Shown here: in pieces, positions 1 to 6,030 of the stretch
Layout of the letters: every line of letters begins with the position of its first letter
Numbering within the stretch: position 1 is the first letter of the stretch
DNA from: Erysipelothrix sp. UBA3377
Lineage (GTDB): Bacteria > Bacillota_I > Bacilli_A > Erysipelotrichales > Erysipelotrichaceae
Reading direction: 5' to 3'
Assembly (NCBI GenBank): GCA_002359085.1
Contig: DEQB01000027.1
Location: 4,384-17,011 of the forward strand
Length of the DNA: 12,628 nucleotides
Program-made: the position numbers and the translations under genes
Notes under the pieces: generated by a model
Told to the model about the DNA's origin: nothing
Seen by the model: the letters and a program-made list of their open reading frames with translations, nothing else
Database searches by the model: none

Positions 1-116
1 TTATTAATGGACGCTATTGATACACCATATTCAGTAGCAAGGCTTGCTATGGTGCGTCCATCTTGGATATTGGATGTAACAATTTTCTTCTTCATTTCTG
101 TGCTGTAACGTTTCAT
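1..116 (-). CDS. IS3-family transposase OrfA, N-terminal fragment
   Basis: The visible 38 residues begin MKRYSTEMKKKIVTSN and continue through DGRTIASLATEYGVS. This is the N-terminal helix-turn-helix typical of IS3 OrfA proteins: an 'RYS.E.K..IV' opening helix followed by the 'sla.eyGVs..si' recognition unit. OrfA binds the terminal repeats, and by -1 frameshifting in the full element forms the N-terminus of the OrfAB transposase. The ATG (complement of 114-116) has a good AGGAG (complement of 124-128) seven bases upstream. The gene is cut by the window edge, so whether it is intact is unknown. Confidence 0.8.
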   Translation of the reverse strand, partial: MKRYSTEMKKKIVTSNIQDGRTIASLATEYGVSIASIN

Positions 117-137
117 ATATTTTCTCCTGTTTCTTCC

Positions 138-167
138 ATTATACTGGATTATACACAGGTGTTACAA
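138..167 (-). promoter_or_regulatory. Probable orfA promoter of the IS3 element
   Basis: On the minus strand a TTGTAA -35 (162-167) and a perfect TATAAT -10 (138-143) are separated by 18 bp, 22 bp upstream of the orfA ATG. The -35 lies inside the proposed element terminus, as is usual for IS3 elements. Confidence 0.55.
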
Positions 168-222
168 ATTCACTATACCATCACAACTTAAATAGAGTTT
201 TCTGTTTTGAATTATGAATATC

Positions 223-251
223 TTGAAATTGAAGATTAAACGATTTATATA
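223..251 (+). promoter_or_regulatory. Sigma-A-type promoter of the ORF-free transcript
   Basis: TTGAAA (223-228), a 17-bp spacer and TATATA (246-251) form a good vegetative-type promoter. Predicted transcription would start near 258. No ORF with a ribosome site follows before the terminator at 327-360, so this promoter appears to drive a short RNA. The sequence is AT-rich, where chance matches are common, so transcription itself is inferred. Confidence 0.45.
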
Positions 252-257
252 AGAGTA

Positions 258-360
258 GAATTACGAATCACTGATATATTTTGTTTAAATTCAATTTAAT
301 CGTGTTCAAAATATAGTGCTAATTAGACCTAAGTATTTAATAGAAAACTTAGGTTTTTTT
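258..360 (+). ncRNA. Candidate small structured RNA (about 100 nt), unrecognised
   Basis: Between a promoter-like sequence and a strong intrinsic terminator there is no start codon, but there is considerable dyad symmetry. CACT (269-272) and ATATTTTG (276-283), with a three-base bulge, pair with CAAAATATAGTG (307-318) for 12 base pairs. Inside that loop TTAAATT (285-291) and AATTTAA (293-299) form a nested hairpin. The terminator stem follows. The architecture resembles a small RNA, or an orphan leader whose downstream gene has been lost beside mobile-element debris. I do not recognise any known RNA family. Expression and function are inferred from structure only. Confidence 0.4.
327..360 (+). 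terminator. Intrinsic terminator with no protein gene upstream
   Basis: ACCTAAGT (327-334) and ACTTAGGT (347-354) are a perfect 8-bp inverted repeat with a 12-base loop, followed by a run of seven Ts ending at 360. There is no A-run on the other side, so it acts on the plus strand. No coding gene precedes it in this window. Confidence 0.75.
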
Positions 361-498
361 AACTCGTTAATTACAAAAGTAAGTTCCGTTTAGATACAAT
401 ATCGGAAGTTAGTCTTTGGATACTTTTTTTATTTGGTTTTCGTGTCATCATGAAGACAGGTTGTCGTTGATTAGATTCAGATATGGAGCTCAATTATA

Positions 499-633
499 AT
501 GACATCAACGAAACACAAACATCTTACTAGCGAAGATAGCATAATTATCTAAGAAGCATTGAATAATAATGTAGAATTGAAAGATATCTTAGAGGATATA
601 GGAAAAGATCCAACGACGAATTAATAAGAGATT
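499..633 (+). pseudogene. IS30-family transposase remnant (N-terminal helix-turn-helix)
   Basis: The ATG at 499 opens a frame reading KHKHLTSED, then EALNNNVELKDI, then EDIGKDPTT. This is the N-terminal HTH of IS30-family transposases (pattern 'hLt.edR..Ie..L..g.s...Ia..lgkdpsTIskEi'). The frame is interrupted by a TAA at 550-552, where family members usually have Gln or Glu, and by two more stops at 622-627, where 'TISKEI' has decayed to 'TN**EI'. Nothing recognisable as the remaining C-terminal catalytic DDE domain follows. It is a short, dead relic. The family assignment rests on about 40 residues. Confidence 0.6.
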
Positions 634-862
634 GGGATAAAAATAATTGAGACGTTCCTTCAGGGATTTTATATAAGCATATTTTGATTTTACATTGTGA
701 AAATACGATACGAATTGATTATTATGAAGGATTCATGCTTTAGAAAGCTTCTTTGGGGATGACACAGTTGATTGTAAAGTCTTTTTGGTAAGTTAATGCG
801 TCATCGCCTATGTTTATCCAGTTTCCTATCCCGAATTAATCTGATTAAATATCTGAACACAG
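634..862. other. Gene-free AT-rich stretch, no recognisable content
   Basis: Between the IS30-like relic and the DUF4332 promoter I see no ORF with a ribosome site, no RNA gene and no strong repeat. It may contain further unrecognisable transposase debris. Together with 361-498, which holds only a weak bulged hairpin (TTCC 384-387, GATA 393-396, TATC 400-403, GGAA 404-407), it forms the decayed part of this accessory region. Confidence 0.5.
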
Positions 863-891
863 TTGTAAACGGTTACATTTGGGAATATACT
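863..891 (+). promoter_or_regulatory. Promoter of the DUF4332 gene
   Basis: TTGTAA (863-868), a 17-bp spacer and TATACT (886-891) lie 27 bp upstream of the ATG. The spacing is optimal, with four and five matches to the consensus hexamers. The -35 box is embedded in the cre-like site at 864-877. Confidence 0.65.
864..877 (+). promoter_or_regulatory. cre-like site (CcpA catabolite-control operator)
   Basis: TGTAAACGGTTACA matches every fixed position of the Bacillota catabolite-responsive element consensus TGWNANCGNTNWCA and is nearly palindromic (TGTAA-CG-TTACA). It overlaps the -35 hexamer of the DUF4332 promoter, a position where CcpA-HPr(Ser-P) binding normally represses. Repression by preferred sugars is therefore predicted. 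No ccpA gene lies in the window. Confidence 0.6.
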
Positions 892-918
892 TAAATTATA
901 AGAAATAGGAGGGTTGCA

Positions 919-1320
919 ATGAAATTAGATATCGTTAAAGGAATTGGTGATGTTTACGCTCAAAAGTTAATGGATGCTGGAATTAATAACACTGATGAAT
1001 TATTGGAGATTTGCAAAACACCAGCCGGTAGAAAGAGAGTCGCTGATGAAACTGGCATTTCTAATGATTTAATTCTTACGTGGACCAATCACATTGATTT
1101 ATTAAGAATTAATGGTGTAAGAGAGCAATTTGCTGAATTGCTAGAAGCAGCTGGAGTTGATACAGTTCCAGAGCTCGCAAGAAGAAATGCCACAAACTTA
1201 CATGAAAAGATGGTTGAAGTAAATGAAGCAGAAAAATTAAGTGGCAGAATTCCAAGTGTGAATCAACTAACGGATTGGATTGAGCAAGCAAAGAAATTAC
1301 CGAGGGTAATTGAATACTGA
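919..1320 (+). CDS. DUF4332 family helix-hairpin-helix protein
   Basis: This 133-residue soluble protein consists of two tandem helix-hairpin-helix-like units. The first, about residues 4-35, carries VKGIGDVYAQKLMDAGI. The second, about 61-92, carries INGVREQFAELLEAAGVDT followed by VPELARRN. A short C-terminal helical tail ends LPRVIEY. The pattern matches DUF4332, a family of small predicted DNA-binding or scaffold proteins of unknown role. Repeats of this kind usually contact DNA backbone or mediate protein contacts, but no substrate is known. The ATG has an excellent AGGAGGG (907-913). The gene is monocistronic between its own promoter and a terminator at 1336-1371, and the overlapping cre-like site suggests catabolite repression. 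No catalytic residues are evident. Confidence 0.85.
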   Translation: MKLDIVKGIGDVYAQKLMDAGINNTDELLEICKTPAGRKRVADETGISNDLILTWTNHIDLLRINGVREQFAELLEAAGVDTVPELARRNATNLHEKMVEVNEAEKLSGRIPSVNQLTDWIEQAKKLPRVIEY

Positions 1321-1335
1321 TTTCATAATTATAGT

Positions 1336-1371
1336 AAAAGGAGGTCCAGTTTATAGCTGAACCTTCTTTTT
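1336..1371 (+). terminator. Intrinsic terminator of the DUF4332 gene
   Basis: AAAAGGAGGT-C-CAG (1336-1349) pairs with CTG-A-ACCTTCTTTT (1357-1370), with one mismatch and one G-U pair, around a 7-base loop. A U-rich 3' arm follows. It lies 15 bp after the stop codon. Confidence 0.7.
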
Positions 1372-1686
1372 ATATGGATTGCATGATCCATTAATTAAAT
1401 TATGAGTATGAATATCAATTCGGTCAAAAGTTATAATACAGTTTGTTTGATTTTTATTTTTTGTAGATCAATTAATCTTTTAAAACTATGGTGTAAACAT
1501 GATCGATGTTGATTTCAATTATTAGACGGGTTCAGTGTCCAAATAGTCTAAATTTACTTTTATAATATCATTCTATCGATAAAATTCATAAATCTATAAT
1601 ATATAAATTTGATTGCTGGTTGTCTTGGTGATCATGAATTTTCTAATTATCTTAGTTTGACTTTATAGGAAAACAATTATTGAAAG
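1372..1686. other. Intergenic stretch without genes
   Basis: About 315 bp of very AT-rich DNA contains no convincing gene. The only notable item is an inverted repeat, TTAGAC (1522-1527) and GTCTAA (1546-1551), enclosing GGGTTCAGTGTCC. It could be a decayed insertion-sequence end or an unrecognised binding site. I see no LexA-type box of the Bacillus pattern (CGAAC-N4-GTTCG) ahead of the polymerase gene. Confidence 0.5.
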
Positions 1687-1695
1687 TGTTATAAT
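1687..1695 (+). promoter_or_regulatory. Extended -10 promoter of the repair cluster
   Basis: TGTTATAAT is a perfect extended -10 element (TG-N-TATAAT), 27 bp before the polymerase ATG. A TTGACT at 1657-1662 is too far upstream (27-bp spacer) to be its -35, so the promoter probably relies on the extended -10. Confidence 0.55.
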
Positions 1696-1722
1696 TATAG
1701 ATAAGAAAAGGGGTGTCATTGG

Positions 1723-3084
1723 ATGGATAAGAACTTACAATTTGATTATGCTAAAGAGCCTTCGCGAGATATACTTTGTATTGATTGCAAGAGTTTTTAT
1801 GCGTCTTGTGAAGCCGTTTCGTTGGGTTATAATCCGCTTGAAGTGAAACTTGTGGTCATGAGTTATCCCAGTGATAATCCACAGGAAAGGGGTAGTGGTT
1901 TGATTCTTGCGTCAAGTCCTGCCGCAAAGAAAGCTTACAATATATCCAATGTAAGTAGGGCCAGGGATTTACCGTATCCATACCCCGATGATTTGGTAAT
2001 TGTTGCCCCGAGAATGAATTACTATATGGCCGTGAATAAAAAGATTAATAATATTTATAGAACTTTTGTGGGTGATGAGGATATTGCGGTATACTCCGTG
2101 GATGAAACCTTCTTAGATGTCACCAATTCTCTTTTGTATTTTAATGTCGACAAGGCTTATGATCTCGCAAGAATGATTCAGACGAAAGTTTATGAAGAAA
2201 CGGGTATCTATGTGACAGTGGGGATTGGTGATAATCCTTTACTCGCAAAGCTTGCGCTTGATAATGAATCCAAACATAATCGAGATATGAAGGCTGAGTG
2301 GCGCTATGAGGATGTTGCGGATAAATTGTGGTCAATCCCTGAACTTACTGATTTTTGGGGCATTGGAAGCAGGACCGCCAAACGTTTGAATACCCTTGGG
2401 ATACATTCAATTTATGATCTTGCGCACGCCAATTATTATAAATTAAAATCTGAAATGGGAATCATGGGTGCACAGTTGTATGCGCACAGTTGGGGCATTG
2501 ATAGAACTTTTTTAGGAGAAAAGTATACGCCAAAATCTAAATCAGTAGGTAATTCACAAGTGCTTCCAAGAGATTATACGGGCCAGGGGAAAATTGAAGT
2601 GATTATAAGAGAAATGGCAGACCAAGTTGCGACAAAGTTAAGACGCGACAATTTGTACACCCAGTGTGTATCGCTTTGGATTGGCTACTCTCTAAGTTAT
2701 ATCGATAATGAGGGTAGAACGGGTTTCTCAAAACAAATCACAATCCCCAACACAAACAACTCCAAAACCATCTCAGATCACTTGGTCACCTTGTTTAGAC
2801 AATATTATTATGGTCAAGTGGTACGAAATATTGGGGTGAATGCCACAAAACTGAGTCATGATTCAAATCAGCAATTGAGCATTTTTGAAGATTTAGAAAC
2901 CATTGAGAAAGATCGAGATATTGATAAAGTAGTAGACGAAGTCAGAAGTAAGTTTGGTTTTTCGAAAATGATTTATGCAAGCAGTAAACTAGAGGGTGCC
3001 CGAGCCTTAGAAAGAAGTAAACTGGTAGGGGGACATGCGGGAGGAATGGTAGGTCTTGAAAATGAAAAAAAGAAAAAGAACTGA
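1723..3084 (+). CDS. Y-family translesion DNA polymerase (UvrX/YqjW, UmuC-like)
   Basis: A 453-residue error-prone polymerase that copies past damaged template bases. Palm motifs are visible: metal-ligand Asp21 in IDCKSFYASCE, with Tyr26 at the steric-gate position, and the catalytic pair Asp127-Glu128 in YSVDETFLDV. The thumb helix-hairpin-helix FWGIGSRTAKRL lies at about 211-222, and the little-finger domain at about 265-380. QLSIF (384-388) fits the beta-clamp-binding consensus QLxLF, and the C-terminus has the ALERSKLVGGH signature of the UvrX/YqjW subgroup. Length is typical for the family. The ATG follows AAAAGGGGTG at good distance. It overlaps the YolD-like gene by 23 bp. SOS control is expected from the family, but no LexA box was recognised. 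Confidence 0.93.
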   Translation: MDKNLQFDYAKEPSRDILCIDCKSFYASCEAVSLGYNPLEVKLVVMSYPSDNPQERGSGLILASSPAAKKAYNISNVSRARDLPYPYPDDLVIVAPRMNYYMAVNKKINNIYRTFVGDEDIAVYSVDETFLDVTNSLLYFNVDKAYDLARMIQTKVYEETGIYVTVGIGDNPLLAKLALDNESKHNRDMKAEWRYEDVADKLWSIPELTDFWGIGSRTAKRLNTLGIHSIYDLAHANYYKLKSEMGIMGAQLYAHSWGIDRTFLGEKYTPKSKSVGNSQVLPRDYTGQGKIEVIIREMADQVATKLRRDNLYTQCVSLWIGYSLSYIDNEGRTGFSKQITIPNTNNSKTISDHLVTLFRQYYYGQVVRNIGVNATKLSHDSNQQLSIFEDLETIEKDRDIDKVVDEVRSKFGFSKMIYASSKLEGARALERSKLVGGHAGGMVGLENEKKKKN

Positions 3085-3445
3085 AAAAGTTTTCGTTGAC
3101 TACAATGATTATAAAGACAGACCGTTTGGACTCAAATGGGGTACTGCATTCGCCATTGATGAATTGAATAAAGTGATTACGGAAAATAAAGAAGCAGACA
3201 ATAAAGTCGTTTTAGAGTTACCCCAAATGATGCGAGAAGATATCGATAAAGTACTTCAAAGTGCATTTCTTAAATCGAAAAGTGTTTCCGTTCAGTTGAA
3301 CATCAAAGATGAATTGGGCCATTACCAAGATAATATCACCGGTAAATTTGATGGAATGGCGGATGGTGAATTTGTATACATTAACAACGTTGCGATTGAA
3401 TGGGTCTTGATAAGAAATATTGCGCTGGTAGAGGGTGCGGTATGA
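3062..3445 (+). CDS. YolD-like protein, polymerase partner
   Basis: A 127-residue basic, soluble protein whose YKDRPFGLKWGTAFAI segment (about 18-33) resembles the 'DRg..KW..al.l.eh' core of the YolD-like family. It is encoded directly after a UvrX-type polymerase, as in Bacillus yolD/uvrX and yqjX/yqjW pairs, where it is thought to play a UmuD- or ImuA-like accessory role in translesion synthesis. The ATG at 3062 lies inside the polymerase 3' end. A TTG at 3056, 11 bases after GGGAGG (3039-3044), is an alternative start giving two extra residues. Its stop overlaps the next ATG (ATGA), implying translational coupling. Family assignment is by position plus a short motif. Confidence 0.7.
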   Translation: MKKRKRTEKVFVDYNDYKDRPFGLKWGTAFAIDELNKVITENKEADNKVVLELPQMMREDIDKVLQSAFLKSKSVSVQLNIKDELGHYQDNITGKFDGMADGEFVYINNVAIEWVLIRNIALVEGAV

Positions 3446-3519
3446 TTTTTTTTGATACCTTACGTCTTAAAGAAGACACCATGCTTATTCAAAAAACGAC
3501 AGGAAAATTCACGCAGTGA
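3442..3519 (+). CDS. Small 25-residue ORF between the YolD-like and HTH_42 genes
   Basis: The frame begins MIFFDTLRLKEDTML and ends GKFTQ. Its ATG shares bases with the YolD-like stop (ATGA at 3442-3445), and its TGA overlaps the GTG start of the next gene (GTGA at 3516-3519). The perfect back-to-back overlaps suggest either a translated coupling peptide or the truncated start of a once longer third gene of the polymerase cassette. I do not recognise the sequence and assign no function. Confidence 0.4.
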   Translation: MIFFDTLRLKEDTMLIQKTTGKFTQ

Positions 3520-4546
3520 ACGATAAATGCAGTACTTCTGAAGCGATATTATTGTCTGCTTCACTTTCAAACTTATATCTCACTCAAAAAGACACGATGC
3601 GAAACGTTTCAAAGCATCTTTTGGGACTACAAGCTCAATTTAATGCGAATCCCTATTATTCATTAATGATAAGAAGCAACAATTATGATGAGACTGAGAT
3701 CATACAAAACTATGTTAAGACATGGTCTTTTCGTGGCACCATTCATTTGGTTCATAAATCAGATTTATACTTACACCTTTCATCGCGAAATCATCATCAA
3801 TGGACGGATCACTGGGGAATGGACGCTTCTGATAAACCCTATTGGTCAGCCTTCATCATAGAAGCCATCAAATTCGGATTCACAACGCGTGCTGAATTGA
3901 AAAATCGTGTTTAGAAGCGAAGATGTCTGATGCTCACTTTGATTCCGTGTTTCATGGATGGGGTGGGTTGTTGCAGGAAATGTGTTTGCGAGGTTTGATT
4001 GCTTATAAACCCACAAATGCTAAGGAATTTATGATTTTGGATAGCGTTGAATTTATCGACCAACAGAAAGCACGTTTAAAAGTCATTGAACAATACTTTA
4101 AACAATATGGTCCCGCCACAATTCAAGATTGCGCATACTTTACAGGATTCAAAGTAAAGGAAGTGAAAACCCTCATTGAAGAGATATCGTTATTTGAGAT
4201 TGATTTGGATGATAAAAAATACTATAGCACCAAAGTGTTATCTGATGATATTGTGATTCCAGAAATTATCATCTTAGCAGGATTTGATCCACTGATACTT
4301 GGCTATAAAGACAAAGGTCGTTTTATGAATGAGAGTGAGTTAAGAAAATATGTCACCAACACGGGTATTATATTCCCGGGTATTTTAATTGATGGAAAAC
4401 TTGCGTGTCGATGGCAAAAAAAGGGTCATACAATTACGGTAAAACCTTATCGAAAGATTTTGGTTAAACATCAGAAAATGATCACGCGTCATTTGAGTGA
4501 GTTGTTTATAAAACATAAGATTGTGATTGAATCTGAGATTATTTAA
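3516..4546 (+). pseudogene. AlkZ/YcaQ-superfamily (HTH_42) winged-helix DNA glycosylase-like gene, frameshifted
   Basis: Two frames, 3516-3914 and 3914-4546, join into one 343-residue protein if a single T is restored in the TTT run at 3910-3912 (reading RVLEAKM across the joint). The N-terminal part has LLGLQAQ with Gln39 and Gln41. This is the Q-hydrophobic-Q catalytic motif of AlkZ-type interstrand-crosslink glycosylases, at almost the same position as AlkZ Q37/Q39; YcaQ has Q-x-D. Further family landmarks are WSFRGTIHLV, HGWGGLLQEMCLRGLI and FDPLILGYKDKGRF (about 257-270), then a C-terminal GILIDGKL unit. The family consists of tandem winged helices that remove bulky alkylated bases or unhook crosslinks. 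The GTG start overlaps the preceding stop. Everything outside the joint is intact, so the lesion is very recent or a sequencing error. Confidence 0.8.
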
Positions 4547-4555
4547 TCGTATATA

Positions 4556-5620
4556 TTAGAAAATAAAATAACCCAAAACACCGCCCATAAGTATTAAATA
4601 TATGGGTTTTGTTTTAAAGAATACCTGGGATAATAAGAGCATCATTAACAGTGTGATGCTTGTAAGGTTAGAGAACGTCTCTAAGGAGAGATTTAGAATT
4701 ACATTGATTACGATTGCGATCGAGGCGATGTTAACACCTTTTAAAAATGCGTTAACCCACGATACGTTTTTATGTTTTTCAAACACTGGATATATGAAGA
4801 GTACAATTAAAAAGGACGGAAGGAAAATACCCAGTGTGGCGAGTAAGCTACCAGAGAAACCACCTAAGAAATAACCAATGGATGTTGCGGTTGTAAATAA
4901 GGGCCCAGGTGTAATTTCACCGATAGCAATCATGTCTATTAATTGAGTTGAAGTGATCCAACCCAAGTTATCTACGAATTCAGTTTGTAAAAATGAGAAC
5001 AGGGCATAGCCACTGCCATACAGTATGGCTCCTATTTTAAGGAATACCGAAAACAGGAGTAAAAGACTGAAAGGTTCAATGGAAAGTTGTTTCGAGGAAT
5101 CGACTTTTGATTTAATGATGAAGTATACACCGCCAATCAAAAGCACAATTATTTCAGAAAGTCCAAAGATCATCAAGCCAACCAGTATGGCGAGAAATAC
5201 CTGGTGACTCAAAGTAGTGACAGTTTTACTTGCTAACTTAAATCCAGCTGTTCCAATGATTATTAAAAGGGCGGGAATGAGTCCCTTGGATATCATTTCC
5301 ATTTCTGGGAGTGTATGGAAATGTATATATATAGAAGTAAACGCAAGTACGATTATGATTGCCGGGGAAATAAAGCTGATACCCGCAATGAGTGCCCCTT
5401 TAATACCCCCTTTTTTATGACCAATTATTAAAGCCATCTCAGTGGAGTTGGGTCCAGGGATAAGGTTTGTGAAACTCATCATTTCCAAAAACTCATCATC
5501 TGTGAACCATTTTTTTTGATCCACCACAATATCTCTCATCATAGCGTTATGCGCTACGGGGCCTCCATAAGCAAACAAACCCAGTCTTAAAAAAATTTGT
5601 GCTAATGTTTTGTAAACCAT
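4556..5620 (-). CDS. Chromate transporter (CHR family), two-domain
   Basis: A 354-residue polytopic membrane protein built from two homologous CHR halves. The first (about 5-170) carries FAYGGP (17-22 region), a basic cytoplasmic segment and LIPGPNS (PGP at 55-57). The second (about 190-350) carries FLKIGAILYGSGYA and EITPGPLF. The family exports chromate by proton-linked exchange in characterised members; the natural substrate in many bacteria is uncertain. The start is the ATG at 5618-5620, preceded by AGGAGG (5627-5632) six bases away; the frame extends 21 codons upstream, but without that support. It faces the repair cluster tail to tail with 9 bp between stops. No clear promoter was found upstream. 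Confidence 0.9.
   Translation of the reverse strand: MVYKTLAQIFLRLGLFAYGGPVAHNAMMRDIVVDQKKWFTDDEFLEMMSFTNLIPGPNSTEMALIIGHKKGGIKGALIAGISFISPAIIIVLAFTSIYIHFHTLPEMEMISKGLIPALLIIIGTAGFKLASKTVTTLSHQVFLAILVGLMIFGLSEIIVLLIGGVYFIIKSKVDSSKQLSIEPFSLLLLFSVFLKIGAILYGSGYALFSFLQTEFVDNLGWITSTQLIDMIAIGEITPGPLFTTATSIGYFLGGFSGSLLATLGIFLPSFLIVLFIYPVFEKHKNVSWVNAFLKGVNIASIAIVINVILNLSLETFSNLTSITLLMMLLLSQVFFKTKPIYLILMGGVLGYFIF
4584..4615 (+). terminator. Possible terminator for the repair cluster inside the chromate gene 3' end
   Basis: CCCATA (4584-4589) and TATGGG (4601-4606) pair around an 11-base loop and are followed by TTTTGTTTT. On the plus strand this could end transcripts from the HTH_42 gene. It also encodes the C-terminus of the convergent transporter, so the symmetry may be incidental. 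Confidence 0.3.
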
Positions 5621-5817
5621 AAAGAGCCTCCTTGTTAATTTAATCTTAAAACATTGAGGGATTAAAATCATAAAGTTTACCAAGTCTTAACTTTTGTTTA
5701 CGCTCTATTAAGGGGGCTTTAGTTGTTTAAAAATTAGAGAATTGCACAAAGTAGCGTGTATTTACTGTCGATCATGGTTATTTGGCATTAAGTCGTTGGG
5801 GTGACTATGTGAATCAC

Positions 5818-5846
5818 TTGACATATTTTTGTCAAAGTCTTATGGT
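5818..5846 (+). promoter_or_regulatory. ribU: Promoter of the riboswitch-ribU transcript
   Basis: A perfect TTGACA (5818-5823), a 17-bp spacer and TATGGT (5841-5846) place the transcription start a few bases before the riboswitch P1 helix. Confidence 0.75.
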
Positions 5847-5851
5847 TTAGG

Positions 5852-5962
5852 TGTCTTCAGGGCAGGGTGAAATTCCCGACCGGCTGTAAACCCAGCGACC
5901 CGCAATATGCGGTTGAACTTGTGTGATTCAAGTGGCGACAGTAGAGTCTGGATGGAAGAAGA
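5852..5962 (+). promoter_or_regulatory. FMN riboswitch (RFN element)
   Basis: The conserved RFN core is clear: TCTTCAGGGCAGGGTGAAAT, then TTCCCGACCGG, a variable arm, GTGTGATTCAAG, then CGACAGTAGAGTCTGGATGG and a closing GAAGA. P1 forms between TCTTC (5854-5858) and GAAGA (5955-5959). FMN binding to this aptamer turns off riboflavin synthesis or uptake genes in Bacillota. Here it precedes ribU, with a terminator downstream, so transcription attenuation is the likely mechanism. Confidence 0.95.
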
Positions 5963-5983
5963 GAAAAATTTACTTTTTCTTAT

Positions 5984-6010
5984 GGAGTCCCTTGAAGAGT
6001 GGACTTTTTT
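5984..6010 (+). terminator. Riboswitch expression-platform terminator
   Basis: AGTCC (5986-5990) pairs with GGACT (6001-6005), with two possible G-U pairs extending the stem, followed by TTTTTT. It lies between the FMN aptamer and the ribU ribosome site, so it should form when FMN is bound. A second hairpin, AGAAAAA (5962-5968) with TTTTTCT (5974-5980), lies between aptamer and terminator. Confidence 0.7.
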
Positions 6011-6030
6011 GTTTCGAGTAGGAGGAAAGT

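Larger units (their letters stand above)
1..180 (-). mobile_element. IS3-family insertion sequence, 5' end only (runs off the window)
   Basis: A transposase orfA reads leftward off the window, and about 60 bp upstream of its start lies a likely element end. On the minus strand that end reads TGGTATAGTGAATTTGTAAC, beginning at position 180. The usual 5'-TG terminal dinucleotide and the short untranslated leader fit an IS3-type element. The matching inverted repeat and target duplication cannot be seen because the rest lies outside the window, so the exact boundary at 180 is inferred. Confidence 0.6.

Noticed and set aside
1402..1512. 36-codon ORF (MSMNINSVKS...) in the gap before the polymerase
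   Set aside because: No ribosome binding site, low-complexity composition, no recognisable similarity, no terminator; consistent with chance in AT-rich DNA.
1657..1695. TTGACT as the -35 of the polymerase promoter
   Set aside because: It is 27 bp from the TATAAT; the extended -10 explains the promoter better.
1600..1722. LexA/SOS operator ahead of the polymerase gene
   Set aside because: No CGAAC-N4-GTTCG-like palindrome found; the LexA motif of this lineage may differ, so SOS control remains unproven rather than excluded.
3893..3914. Programmed -1 frameshift joining the two HTH_42 halves
   Set aside because: The only A-rich stretch in the right frame (G AAA AAT) is not an X-XXY-YYZ slippery heptamer, there is no obvious stimulatory hairpin, and single-copy cellular genes of this family are not known to use it.
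4602..5420. Plus-strand ORFs opposite the chromate transporter
   Set aside because: They are shadow frames of a clear two-domain CHR protein and lack ribosome sites or family features.
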